From positions 62,001 to 126,000 of the forward strand of contig JAMPIV010012257.1 in assembly GCA_024509875.1 (NCBI GenBank): DNA of 64,000 nt. Reading direction: 5' to 3'. Below, one piece after another: positions 21,963 to 32,367 of the stretch. The notes beneath the pieces are model-generated. The model was not told the DNA's origin. It was given only the letters and a program-made list of their open reading frames with translations, and made no database searches. Positions within the stretch are counted from its first letter, which is position 1, and the number at the start of each line of letters is the position of its first letter. Position numbers and translations under genes: made by a program. The DNA is from Oreohelix idahoensis. Its lineage: Eukaryota; Mollusca; Gastropoda; Stylommatophora; Oreohelicidae.

Positions 21963-23672
21963 ATAATAAATAATAAATTCTTTAAGCGCCAAACACGGCG
22001 CATAAGGCAGAAACCAGTGCTCTCCAGGTTGTTCGTTGTGACGCCACTCCTCTTAGCTCTTGCACATTATTTAGGCCCAACGTTCTTCCTTCTCTTATTA
22101 TTGTTCTTCTGAGTGTTTCTTTTGGTCTTCCTTTTTTCCGCTTACCCTCAGGAACCCAAGTGAGCGCCTGTAGTGGTATTCTGTTGTTTTGCATTCGTAG
22201 GACATGACCGATATATGACCATCGTCTTTTCCTTATATAGTCGGAGACATATTTCTGCCTAGAGTCTTCTCTTATTTGTCGATTAGTCTTGAATTCTTTC
22301 CAACTGATGTTCATGAGTTTTCTAAGACATTTGTTCTCGAATGTATTCAGCTTGTTCTCCAATGATTTTGTTATTTTCCAACTCTCACAGCCGTATGTTA
22401 ACACTGAGATAACATTTGAATTAAACAGACGAAGCTTGGTATGTATATTCAATGATCGTAATTTCCAAATGTTAGATAATCTATTGAAGGCGCTAGCTGC
22501 CAAAGCAATTCTAGTATGGATTTCTCTTGTTGTGTCACCATCCTGAGTCATTTTACTGCCTAAATAATTGAAACTTTCAACTTTCTGTAGTTTTTCCCCG
22601 TTCAAGATGATATCAAAGGTCTCGTTAGAAAAGTTCATAGCTTTAGTTTTAGAGGCATTTATTTGGAGACCAATTTTAACCGAGAGATGACACAAATTAT
22701 TTATTGCTTCTTGGGATTGTCTTGGTGTTGAACTTAAGAATGCTACATCATCTGCGAAATCCAGGTCCCCCAGGAATTTTCCATTTGTCCATTTTATACC
22801 CAATTGTTCATTGTGGGTATAGTTTCTCATAACCCAATCAATAGCTATTCCAAAAAGTAGTGGTGACATAATACAGCCTTGTTTCACCCCTGTTTCTACT
22901 GTAAACCATTCTGTATTCCCTTTATTTGTTCTAACACAACATCTTGCATTGTCATATAGCGCTTTGATTATATTCACATATTTTGTTGGAAAACCATAGA
23001 TTGTAAGTATCTTCCACAATGATGGGCGGTGTAGACTATCAAAGGCTTTTTGAAAATCGACGAAGGTGATAATAAGTGGCGATTGCCTTTCCACTGATTC
23101 TTCTATAATTGTTCTTAGTGTGAATATTTGATCAATACATGATCGTTTCGGCCTGAAACCCGCTTGTTCTTCTCTGATCTTTTCGTCAGCATGCAATTTA
23201 AGTCTTTCTAACATCATGCAACATAATAATTTTCCAGGTACTGATAATAGAGATATACCACGCCAGTTATTACAGTCTGATAGATCACCTTTCTTCGGTA
23301 ACTTTACAATAATACTGTCTTTCCATTGTTGTGGTGGTTGTTCTTCTCTCCATACTTCATTTATAATATCTAAAATTCTCAAGAGGTTGTTGTCATTAAC
23401 TGCTTTAATCATTTCCCCTGAAATTTCGTCAACTCCAGCAGCTTTAAAATTTTTTAATCTTTTAACGGCTTGTTTGATCTCGTCCAGCGTGAATTCATCG
23501 CAAGTTATTGGCAAAGTGGTTGTGGATGTTTCATTATTAAAATCAGGTGTTACTGTTGGTGGTGGTCTGTTTAGCACCTCCATGAAGTGCTCAGCCCATC
23601 TCTTCATTTGTTCTTTTTCTGTTGGTATTGAATTCCCTAATTTACCTTTAACAGGTGTTTCCATAGCAGCAT
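21963..23672 (-). mobile_element. RTE-b LINE, 5' truncated, inserted in the element 1 LTR (TSD GGATA)
   Basis: Its 3' end (left) is the ORF stop followed almost directly by a TTATTATTTATTATT-type tail, again RTE-like. GGATA occurs on both sides (21958-21962 and 23673-23677), and the empty site in copy A (GTCTAGGATACC near 19657) confirms both junctions to the base. Confidence 0.9.
21982..23664 (-). CDS. RTE-type LINE ORF2, reverse transcriptase and C-terminal domain (no endonuclease)
   Basis: Open frame of 560 residues with no internal stop. RT signatures in order: FKAAGVDEISGEMIK (~73), LPKKGDLSDCNNWRGISLLS (~123), AGFRPKRSCIDQIFTLR (~166), FVDFQKAFDSLHR (~204), TGVKQGCIMSPLLFG (~260), LDFADDVAFL with catalytic FADD encoded at 22747-22758, INASKTKAM (~337) and FNYLG (~370). 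The C-terminus shows SVLTYGCESW, RRWSYIGHVLRM and GKRKKGRPKETLRR. The ATG at 23664 lies 8 bases from the junction with the host LTR, so the frame is 5' truncated rather than complete: the endonuclease is missing. Different family from RTE-a (about one third of residues alike by eye). Intact coding over 1.7 kb suggests recent insertion. Confidence 0.88.
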   Translation of the reverse strand: METPVKGKLGNSIPTEKEQMKRWAEHFMEVLNRPPPTVTPDFNNETSTTTLPITCDEFTLDEIKQAVKRLKNFKAAGVDEISGEMIKAVNDNNLLRILDIINEVWREEQPPQQWKDSIIVKLPKKGDLSDCNNWRGISLLSVPGKLLCCMMLERLKLHADEKIREEQAGFRPKRSCIDQIFTLRTIIEESVERQSPLIITFVDFQKAFDSLHRPSLWKILTIYGFPTKYVNIIKALYDNARCCVRTNKGNTEWFTVETGVKQGCIMSPLLFGIAIDWVMRNYTHNEQLGIKWTNGKFLGDLDFADDVAFLSSTPRQSQEAINNLCHLSVKIGLQINASKTKAMNFSNETFDIILNGEKLQKVESFNYLGSKMTQDGDTTREIHTRIALAASAFNRLSNIWKLRSLNIHTKLRLFNSNVISVLTYGCESWKITKSLENKLNTFENKCLRKLMNISWKEFKTNRQIREDSRQKYVSDYIRKRRWSYIGHVLRMQNNRIPLQALTWVPEGKRKKGRPKETLRRTIIREGRTLGLNNVQELRGVASQRTTWRALVSALCAVFGA

Positions 23673-23677
23673 GGATA

Positions 23678-23732
23678 CCTTATACTTTAAATAACAACAA
23701 CCCTCTCGCGACACTGGTGTCTCAGTCCGGGA
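23678..23732 (+). other. Element 1 5' LTR end and primer-binding site
   Basis: The LTR ends CTCTCGCGACA at 23713. One base later TGGTGTCTCAGTCCGGGA (23715-23732) has the TGG start expected of a tRNA-primed PBS. I cannot assign the tRNA without a database. Element 2 has a similar PBS (TGGGGTCTC...CCCGGGA). Confidence 0.7.
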
Positions 23733-23946
23733 TTTCACTTACTACCCTGGGGTCTTTTCTTTGAGACATTCAGTCTTAGGGTTAGCAGTAGGAGAAAGAT
23801 TTAAATAAAAATAAAAGCTAAATAAACCACATTGTAATATTAGTGAGTACAAAACAAAATTTTGGTGGCTGAATACGCTGACAGTGGTCTTTAATTAATT
23901 ATATGTGTGTTAATTAAGTCTGTAATTAATGCATTGATAAGAGTGT

Positions 23947-25632
23947 ATGAGAATGGCAGACTTGGCAAAGTTTAGATCTGCTACAGTGCAGGCGGCAAAG
24001 GAGGTTGGATTAAGTGGGGAGGAACTTATTAAGTATGTCACTACTGAATGTGACAAGTTTATTGAAAGAGAAGATAAGAAGTCTGAAACAGAAAGAAGAT
24101 TACAAATAGAAGCTGACGCTAAAAGATTACAAACAAATAGAAGCTGACGCTAAAAGATTACAACAAGAAGCTGATAGAGAGGAAAAGAGATTACAAATGG
24201 AGGCTGAGGAAAAAAGATTACAAACGTAGGCTGAGGAAAAGAGATTGCAAATGGAGGCTGAAGAAAAGAGGTTACAAAGGGAACATGAATTGAGACTGAA
24301 AGAGCTTGAACTTCAAGGACATGTTACAGGAAATGGAAGTAGCCCAACTACCTCTGACATTAGTGCAAGTCAAGGTGCCTCAAATGGAGCCATGAACTTT
24401 CACTTGGAGTCATTTGTGGAGAAAGAAGATGATATTGAGTCTTATATAAGTCGCTATGAAAGGTTAGAGCTAACTATGGCCTAGAGAAAGAGAAATAGAG
24501 CCTTAAGTTATCACAAGGGCTGAGAATAGCTTCTTATGAAGTTTTTGCAAAACTTGGAAGAGAGGAACAAGAAGATTATGAAATCTTGAAACACGCATTG
24601 CTGGTTTGCTATGAAAAGAACTCAGAATTTTATAGGAAGAAATTCAGAACTGCTAAGCTACTTTCGGGAGAAACTTACCACCAATTCTCTGTGAGATTAG
24701 AAACCTACTTGGAGAAGTGGACTGCTCTAGGAAAATGTCAAGACCTAAAAGAAATGGTCATGATGGAGCAAGTGAGAGAGTCTGTGCCTCCAGACATGAG
24801 ATAATTTCTTATGGAACAAGGTGCAAAGAGATTGGGGGAGATTTTAACAGTTGCTGAGAGATATCAGGCAGCTCAGAAAGAGATAGCAGGAATTAGGAAG
24901 AAGCAGGTAGAAAATAGTAGGCCACCCCCAAACCAAGATGAGTATGATAATAGGGACCAACAACACAGATACAGACAAGACTATGACAAACCCCGATTTG
25001 ATCATAGAACAGGAACCCTCAGGTACAGGATAAGAAACCCTACAGACAGGGAGATAAGTAGTGCAAAATTTGCAAATTGAACAACCACAATAAAATTGAA
25101 TGTGGTAGGAAAGTCCCTCCATATCACGATGCATGTATCATAACAGTGGACAAGGGAAGGAAGGAACTGACAGACAGATCTCCATCATCCCCCCACCTGT
25201 GAAGAAGTAATATGTAACGGCACTAAGATAAAGTGTCTGTATGATTCCGGATTGGAATATGACTCAGTTGTGAGTGCATTCTTGGTGCACCCTGATCAAT
25301 ACACCACAGAAAAAGTGGAGATACAAGGGGCATTAAAAGGAATAGCCACCATGACACTTCCCATAGCAAAGATCAATGTAAAGACTCGCTACGTGGAAGG
25401 AGTGATTAGTGCAGCAGTGTGTGAAGATCCTAATTACCCGCTGGTGATAAGAAGGAGGTATGTCTTCCTAGGTAACCCAATAAAACCCGTGGTCATGGCA
25501 ACACTCCAGACCAGGTCAAGCCCTAAGAAGGAGGAGGGAACACCACTAAATATTCATCCGAAAAAGATGAGAAAGGCCCAGGCAAAAGATAAAGCATTAA
25601 AACCTTGCTTTGGCAAATTGCCAGACAGCCAT
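23947..25632 (+). pseudogene. Element 1 gag-protease relic
   Basis: Five broken frames line up with the element 2 gag-protease ORF: MADLAKFRSATVQAAKEVG and YVTTECDKFIE (23953-24060); an E/K/R-rich coiled coil with a local duplication (24100-24290); HLESFVEKEDDIESYISRYE (24400-24460); YHQFSVRLETYLEKWTALG (24675-24735); the nucleocapsid zinc knuckle C-x2-C-x4-H-x4-C at about 25064-25106; a protease block with LYDSG in place of LYDTG near 25240; and TRYVEGVISAAV (~25387). The lesions are frameshifts near 24140, 25075 and 25210 and stops at 24227, 24481 and 24802. The frame ends where element 2 is inserted (25632) and resumes at 34987. Confidence 0.8.
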
Positions 25633-27982
25633 TGTAGTGGATTGATGGTATTGTATGATGGTGATATACTAAGTGTGATGCATGAGGTCAGCTGTGAAGG
25701 CTCCTGAGATAAAATGTAACTGTGAATTGTCAGAAGGCCCTTCGTGCTACCACTACGACCTCACACCTATCTTTTTTTACTAATGAATGTGGCTACGTTA
25801 AATGTCTAGGGTAATGATATGTAATGTGTTGTGGTCGTTACATACACACACACAGATATTTACTAAGTCTAATAATATTAATAAATGTTATAATACACTG
25901 AACTAACTCAAGTGTGTAAAATTTGGATAGTAATTTTCTTACATTTATTTGTTCTGAACCAAGGTTTTATTTTGGCCAGAACATATGAAAGGTTTATCAA
26001 TTATGAAAGAAATGCATGAATATTACATAATAAATGCAAGGTGTGTACATATATATGTTACTAGACTAGTTAATATTATTACTGTTTATAGTAGTAATCT
26101 ATTTTGGGAGAACATTTAATGGATGTGCTGTTGGGGTGGCCTCATCACTCCCTGTCTATGGTGACTACACATTGTCCAGTTATTTGATGGAAATTTTATG
26201 GGTGTGTTAGCAAATAAGTTTAGTTGGTGAATTCTCAGCAGACCAGGCGCTCACGTAGCTTGAAGGTGTAGCTCTGGTGCTGAGATCTGGTGGCCCCACC
26301 TCTCCGTGCTTGGGGGCAATATCAGAAGTCTGGTGGCCCCACCTCTCCGTGCTTGGGGGCAATATCAGAAGTTTGGTGGCCCCACCTCTCCGTGCTTGGG
26401 GGCTATAATAGGCTGCTCTGACCAAATGTTACTGCACGGGTCCACTCTGGTAAAATTCAACAACTCATTTGACACCGCATTGGTGCCAACTGAAACTCAC
26501 AGCTCTGCAATCAAAGTATTAGTCATGTGTCAGAATTCCATCCTCTAACCATTTCTGGACACAACACTACACAACAACAACACCATATAGACGGGTCAGA
26601 TCTTTCTGACCAAACAACACATCTTACCAAGTTGGTTTCACATAGGATAAGTTCTCCCAGACTACAGATTCTGAAATATGTTCATTAGCTTCCTGCCATA
26701 GAATAGGATAGGTGATATGTTTCACTGATCTCAACACTTGATCTGTCCTTCCTAATCCTTGCTGGAGTTTATGTATTTTATTTGTCTCTAGACCCTGAAC
26801 TGGGGCGGGGGGTCTAGAGCGAACCCTTACTTGTTGTAAGGAACAGATTATGCTATTGCAGTATCAAATCACTCGAACCTTAAACCAATATTAAAATGTA
26901 CAAAGAAATAATTTCGGTCTTACCAGAATTATGAATATAGTACACAGTTAAATAAATGCTAGCAAAACTCAGCTGAGCTGCTGGCCTTATGATGGCGTCC
27001 CTCTAAATATTTCAATAGCTTCTGGGAATTACACCACTTAATAATTCACTGTGTCTACAAGGACAACTAATACTGAATGGCACAAAATGCGCGTCTGAGC
27101 GCCGATAATATATTCATCTAGGGCCAATCACTGCCTTTTCTTTTTCAAATTCAAATATCCTACCAATAAGTCATTTCAGTCATACCTCAGTCAAGTATGC
27201 CTTATTGTCTGTTGGTCCGTCCGTCTCTACTTGCGTTTTCACAAAAAAACACACTTGTTTTTTGAACCAACCCTGCCTTCCCCTACACAATTTTGCCTTT
27301 TAAAGTTATTTTTAGCCACAATTCACCATCCCACCCCGTCTCTTCATTCCAACTAGATTTTAGCACTTGCGTCTTCAAGGCCACAATTTTTTGAAAATTA
27401 GTGACAGGTTTTATTTCAATGCAGACGCTCGCTGATATGAACAACACAGTCTTTTGTCAATATCTTTCTTATTATCTGTCCGTCTGTATAAATGAAAGCA
27501 TATTATTTCACTGCTCAAGATGGGCCATCCGGCCAGCTAGGTTTTATATTCCTAACATTATTATTAAGAAAAGTTACTTTTCAAATATTTTCTAGAATCT
27601 TCTCATCACTGCATTCAAATAAACGGGCTAAGTTATCGCAAAAGCGTCCAAGAAATGACTGTGCCGTATAATATCCAAGGTCCCTTTTGTCGATTTCTTT
27701 ACTTTATGTCAACTTGGGGACGTGACTTTTTCCTCCTTTCCCCACCACTTGCGTCCTTTTAGCCTCGCTAGTTTCAAGCACGCGTTCAGTCAGATTTTTC
27801 CTTTTGATCTCCGTTCTCATCCCGTTCCGTTTTGCCTTCAAGTCTAACAATTTAATTTCCATGGCGGGTGATGACCCGCGGCGTGGGCGATCATGTATTC
27901 TAGCAGCTTACGCATTAGTTTTTATCCCTACGTTGTATCATTGGAGATATTTTAACGTTGTATCACGGTTAATTTTGTGACA
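25633..27982 (-). repeat. Element 2 3' LTR (2350 bp)
   Basis: On the + strand it starts TGTAGTGGATTGATGG and ends TTAATTTTGTGACA. A 43-bp unit (TGGTGGCCCCACCTCTCC...) is repeated three times from 26288, 26331 and 26374. Small frames inside (26207-26425, 26306-26548, 27401-27595) are identical in both LTRs only because the LTRs are; they show no coding signature. Confidence 0.95.
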
Positions 27983-27996
27983 CATCTCCCCACTTG
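27983..27996 (-). promoter_or_regulatory. Element 2 polypurine tract
   Basis: The minus strand reads AAGTGGGGAGATG directly against the 3' LTR start TGTCACAAAAT; this is the position of the plus-strand primer in LTR elements. Confidence 0.6.
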
Positions 27997-28069
27997 AAAA
28001 CATGCCTACGGCAAGTTCTAAAACCAGTGATACACATAGATAAAATCTCTCCTTACGCCTGCCATTACT

Positions 28070-29950
28070 CTAATTTTGATCACAGGGGTGCCGACTGAGG
28101 AAATCTGCACCGACATTCAATTTGCCTGGGATATATTGGATACTAAACTGATAAGGTTGAAGCAATAAAGACCACCTCAGCAATCTTGCGTTTTCATGCT
28201 TAGCCTGAGATAAGAATACGAGAGGCTGATGGTCCGTCTCGACCACAAAAGTCCTACCATACAGATAGATTTGAAACTTCTTTATTGCCCAGATTAACGC
28301 TAAACATTCTTTTTCGCTTGTGGAGTATCCTTGTTCCGCCTTATTCAATTTGCGGCTTGCATAAGCGACTGGTTTCAGTTCCCCATCAGGTGAAGATGAT
28401 CTTTGCAACAAAGCCGCTCCGAGTCCTACATTACTTGCATCGGTTCTTAAGACAAAGTCCTGTGTCAAATCAGGCAGTTTGAGAATAGGCTTGCTAGTGA
28501 GTTTTTCCTTTAAGTCTTGGAACGCTAATTCACTTTGCGCAGTCCAATTAATTTTATCTGGAAGTCCCTTGCGAGTCAGATCAGTCAGAGGAGCACAAAT
28601 AGAGTTAAAATCTTTGATATATTTTTGATAAAATCCGCATAACGACACGAATGATCGCACGTCCTTTTTTGTTTGTGGTCTAGGTGCTCTCTGCAGTTTT
28701 TCCAAGTTCTTGGGATCAGGGGTCATGCTACCCTGATATACAGTGTGTCCCAAGAATTCCAACTCTTTGCATCCAATGCAACATTTTGTTGGCCTAGCAG
28801 TTAAGTTCGCCTCCCTAAGCCTATTAAATAACATTTCTAGAGCTTCAATGTGTTCTTCAAATGTCTCTGTGGCGACGAGAATATCATCCATGAAATTCGT
28901 GATACATGGGTTATTCAGGGGATCCAACAATTTGCGCATCATCCTTGAAAATACACTCGGAGCATTTTTCAGTCCGAATGGTAGCATGTTGAATTCATAA
29001 TGTCCATCCGAAGTGCTAAAAGCCAAATAAGGTCTCACTTCAGGCTTCACTGGGATCTGGTAATAGCCTTTACTAAGATCCACCTTTGAAAAGTATTTTG
29101 CCTTGTTCAGTCTGGCAAATAACTGTTTTGTGTCTGGTAATGGATCCACTTGTCCTTCTGTGACAGCATTCAGTTTCCTGTAATCTATGCACAGTCTGTG
29201 TTCCCCAGACGGTTTTCTCAACAATACGACACTAGAGCTAAAAGATGATTCACTGTGTGAAATAATCCCCTCCTTCAACAAATAATCTATTTCTTCCTTC
29301 AATGCCTTCTCCTTCGCGAACGGAATAGAATAGGCTCTCATACAGATTGGGTTTGAGTCTACCAGTTTCATGTCATACTGTAGCAAATTTGTATGGCCTG
29401 GTTTATCTGTTAATACATCTGTATGTTCCTCCAGAACCTGTTGAACTCTCTCCCTCTGGTTTTTAGTCAGGTGCTTACTGACTTTTACCTGTGCTGCTGT
29501 TTCACAAGGATGTAATGGGTATTCATGTGAGGTGAGTGGTTCCTTTTGCATTTGAGTTGCGATAGCTAAGGTCAGTAAGGGGGTGCTTTCCTGGAGTGGT
29601 CTGTCCAGATACTTCTTTAACAGGTTTACATGATAAACTTTCTCCTTCCCCTTTTTGTCAATTTTATAGTTTGTTCTAGACACCTTCTCTAGAACCGTAT
29701 ATGGACCTTGCCATCCAATTTGTAATTTATTCTGGCTACCGGGTAGTAGAAGCAGCACCTTCTCTCCCACTGCCAGTTCTCTGTCCTTTGCCTTCCTATT
29801 AAAATATGCTGCATGTTTCTTCCTGGCTTGTTTCAAATTATCATTTGCCAGTTTCCATCCAGCTTTCAAACGAGTGGTCAGTTCGTTCACGTATTGATAA
29901 GATGAGGTAACAGTCTCTTCCGCCTTCTCATCTGTCCAGGTCCTTAATAG
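28070..29950 (-). CDS. Element 2 pol: integrase C-terminal module - reverse transcriptase - RNase H
   Basis: The listed 606-residue frame begins at 29890, but the same frame upstream reads ALLRTWTDEKAEETVTSSYQ, the usual end of an integrase domain, so the protein starts inside integrase. Order: GPY/F-type module (WQGPYTVLEKVSRTNYKI ~58-76, VYHVNLLKKY ~85), then RT with SSFSSSVVLLRKPSGEHRLC (~216), FSKVDLSKGYYQIPV (~268), MLPFGLKNAPSVFSRMM (~304), catalytic FMDD (~333, 28883-28894) and FLGH (~374), then RNase H with LRTDASNVGLGAALL (~476), EKECLALIWAI (~527), VVETDHQPLVFL (~549) and GADFLSRHP at the end. RNase H is the last domain, about 90 bp before the LTR. Integrase before RT is opposite to ordinary Ty3/gypsy. 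The frame has no stop. Confidence 0.9.
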   Translation of the reverse strand, partial: LLRTWTDEKAEETVTSSYQYVNELTTRLKAGWKLANDNLKQARKKHAAYFNRKAKDRELAVGEKVLLLLPGSQNKLQIGWQGPYTVLEKVSRTNYKIDKKGKEKVYHVNLLKKYLDRPLQESTPLLTLAIATQMQKEPLTSHEYPLHPCETAAQVKVSKHLTKNQRERVQQVLEEHTDVLTDKPGHTNLLQYDMKLVDSNPICMRAYSIPFAKEKALKEEIDYLLKEGIISHSESSFSSSVVLLRKPSGEHRLCIDYRKLNAVTEGQVDPLPDTKQLFARLNKAKYFSKVDLSKGYYQIPVKPEVRPYLAFSTSDGHYEFNMLPFGLKNAPSVFSRMMRKLLDPLNNPCITNFMDDILVATETFEEHIEALEMLFNRLREANLTARPTKCCIGCKELEFLGHTVYQGSMTPDPKNLEKLQRAPRPQTKKDVRSFVSLCGFYQKYIKDFNSICAPLTDLTRKGLPDKINWTAQSELAFQDLKEKLTSKPILKLPDLTQDFVLRTDASNVGLGAALLQRSSSPDGELKPVAYASRKLNKAEQGYSTSEKECLALIWAIKKFQIYLYGRTFVVETDHQPLVFLSQAKHENARLLRWSLLLQPYQFSIQYIPGKLNVGADFLSRHPCDQN

Positions 29951-29952
29951 GG

Positions 29953-32367
29953 CTACATCTGGACCTTTAATTTATCATACGTATTTTTTATGGAACCCGT
30001 CGGGTCCCGTCCATTAGAAGCACTATAGTGAGGACTTTTCTTCCTAGAATTCTCACTCACAAATCGACCACTACCAATTTTTTTCTTGGGTTTGTCTCCC
30101 CACTTTAGATTGCTTATGAGAGATCTTCGCTCTCTTTTCTGTTCTTCCAGTTTATATAAGTCTGACCGAGGGATTGTCATCTTATCCTGGGTAAAATTTC
30201 TTCTTTGTACTCTTCGCATAGTGGCCATGTTAATCCATTCAAGTGAAGACTGGGTGTGAAAAGGGGGCTCCCATTGCACTTTGTCTCCTTGAGTACCATA
30301 ATTTTTCTTTCCAGGCCTAATTTTGCCCCGTGGCGTTTCTAGGTCCTGCACATATTTTCCCTTTGTGGGTGTTCCCTCATGAAATATGCCACATGCTTCT
30401 ACAAAGTTTTCAATATCGACATTTACGTCGGGCCAATAGTATTTGCGAGCAACCTTTTGGCAGATGGTACCGACTTTTTCATGGTCCCCATCTTTTCCAA
30501 CATGTAAGCTCCTTATTAAATTTGCCCTATATATCTTGGGAAGAACCAACTGTCCGTGACCAGTGGATCTAGTTCCTGTCTTCCTGTATAAGAGTTTGTT
30601 CTTCATAAAATATTCCCCCTTGCTCGGAGGTGTGTGGCATTTGGGCAATTTTTTAAAACATGGCTTGAGTGTCCTATCCTCAGCCTGCGCCTTCCTCATC
30701 TCCTCTGGATGAGCATTTATAGGTTCACCTTCTTCCTCCTTCTTCTGTGACCTGGTCTGCACTGTCGCCATGATCACAGGTCTCTCGGGATTCCCCAAAA
30801 AGACGTATCTACACCCCAATATCAGAGGGTAGATTGGTTCATCTATCACTGCTGCTCTGATTTCTCCTTCCACATAGCGAGTTTTCACCGTTATCCTTGC
30901 GATGGGAAGTGTCATGAGTGGTATGTCCTTAGTTGCCCCTTGTATTTCCACTGTTTCTGTGGTATACTGACTTGGGTCCACTAGGCTAGACTTCACAACT
31001 GAATCATAATCCAAACCTGTATCATAAAGGCACCTTATGGTGACCCCATTACAAATAACATCCTCACAAACTGGGGGGTGATAAGGTTCCTGCTGTCCCT
31101 TAGGATTAACCTTTAATCTTTGAGTCCCCGACTTCATTGCAGCAATGTTTGAAGGTTTCCTTCTACAAAATTCGGTGTTATGGTTATCTTTCTTGCACCA
31201 TTTACACCATCTTTTTCCTTGGTTAAACGGTTTTCTTTCATTGGATTTTTGGTCATTGAACTGTGAGTTTCTGTCTCGGTAGTCATTTCTTGGCCGTTCA
31301 AAGTTTGTCCTACCTTTATTTCCCTGCTCTCTATTATCAAATTTATTAAATTGCTGTGGAGCTTTAAAATTGTCTATGTGCTTCTTTTTAGCACCACTTA
31401 CCTCTGCCTGGGCTGCCTGATACCTTTCAGCGACATTTAAAACCTCCCCCAACTTCTCTGCACCTTGTTCCATGAGAAATTTTCTCATGTCTGGAGCCAT
31501 GGACTCTCTCAATTGCTCAATCATGATCATTTCTTTAAGATCTTGGGTCTTCCCCAGAGCAGTCCATTTCTCCAAATAGGTTTCTAGTCTGGCAGAGAAT
31601 TGGTGGTATGTCTCCCCAGACAACAGTTTGGCATTTCTAAATTTCTTACGATAAAATTCCCCATTTTTTTCGTACCTCAATAACAAAGCCTGCTTTAACA
31701 TGTCATAATTCTCCTGGTCTTCTCTGTTCATTTTTGCGAAGACTTCGTAAGAAGTACCTCTCAGTCCCTGTGATAGCTTTAAACTCCACCTCTCTCTCTC
31801 TAACCCATATGTAGTAGCTAATAACTCAAAACGTCCTAGGTACCCCTCTATGTCATCGTCTTTTTCAACAAAATGGTCTAAATGAAACCCCATAGCTGAT
31901 GTTGAGGCTCCCAGACTGGGCGTAGCATCTGAGGCAAAAGGGCTGGCACCATTTTCAGGAGCCTGGCCTTGTAGCTTCAGCTCCCTGAGTCGTAATTCGT
32001 GCTCCCTCTGCAACCTTCTATCTTCTGCCTCCCTTTCGGCCTTTTTATCTTCTGCCTCCCTTTCGGCCTTTTTATCTTCTGCCTCCCTTTGCTGTCGTTT
32101 TTCTTCTGCCTCCAATGCTTTAGCCTCTTTGTCAGCCTCAATCTGCAGCCTCTTTATTTCTCTATCAGCCTCAATTTGTAACCTCTTCTCTTCAGCCAAC
32201 CTTTCAGACTCTAATTTTCTTTCAGCCTCTTTTTCTAATCTTCTTTCTTCCCATTCAATATACTTATCACATTCAGTCGTTACATATTGAATTAAAATCT
32301 GACCATCCATTCCCATCTCCTTTGCCGTCAGCACAGCAGCTGATCTGAATTTGGCCAGCTCCGCCAT
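29953..32367 (-). CDS. Element 2 gag - protease - H2C2 zinc domain polyprotein (804 aa)
   Basis: Starts at a good ATG (MAELAKFRSAAV). Residues ~35-135 are a long Glu/Lys/Arg coiled coil with repeated EDKKAEREA units; ~155-340 resemble a retrotransposon capsid (FHLDHFVEKDDDIEGYLGRF, YHQFSARLETYLEKWTALG); ~387-401 is the zinc knuckle CKWCKKDNHNTEFC (C-x2-C-x4-H-x4-C); the protease active site LYDTG is at ~447-451 (31015-31023). Residues ~595-665 resemble the integrase H2C2 zinc domain (LYRKTG, LVLPKIYR, LHVGKDGDHEKVG, YYWPDV, VEACG), but the last Cys of C-x2-C is Phe. The final ~130 residues are not integrase core; they share VQRRN-TQ and KKIGSGR motifs with element 1. Gag packages RNA, protease cleaves the polyprotein (family knowledge). 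Confidence 0.88.
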   Translation of the reverse strand: MAELAKFRSAAVLTAKEMGMDGQILIQYVTTECDKYIEWEERRLEKEAERKLESERLAEEKRLQIEADREIKRLQIEADKEAKALEAEEKRQQREAEDKKAEREAEDKKAEREAEDRRLQREHELRLRELKLQGQAPENGASPFASDATPSLGASTSAMGFHLDHFVEKDDDIEGYLGRFELLATTYGLERERWSLKLSQGLRGTSYEVFAKMNREDQENYDMLKQALLLRYEKNGEFYRKKFRNAKLLSGETYHQFSARLETYLEKWTALGKTQDLKEMIMIEQLRESMAPDMRKFLMEQGAEKLGEVLNVAERYQAAQAEVSGAKKKHIDNFKAPQQFNKFDNREQGNKGRTNFERPRNDYRDRNSQFNDQKSNERKPFNQGKRWCKWCKKDNHNTEFCRRKPSNIAAMKSGTQRLKVNPKGQQEPYHPPVCEDVICNGVTIRCLYDTGLDYDSVVKSSLVDPSQYTTETVEIQGATKDIPLMTLPIARITVKTRYVEGEIRAAVIDEPIYPLILGCRYVFLGNPERPVIMATVQTRSQKKEEEGEPINAHPEEMRKAQAEDRTLKPCFKKLPKCHTPPSKGEYFMKNKLLYRKTGTRSTGHGQLVLPKIYRANLIRSLHVGKDGDHEKVGTICQKVARKYYWPDVNVDIENFVEACGIFHEGTPTKGKYVQDLETPRGKIRPGKKNYGTQGDKVQWEPPFHTQSSLEWINMATMRRVQRRNFTQDKMTIPRSDLYKLEEQKRERRSLISNLKWGDKPKKKIGSGRFVSENSRKKSPHYSASNGRDPTGSIKNTYDKLKVQM

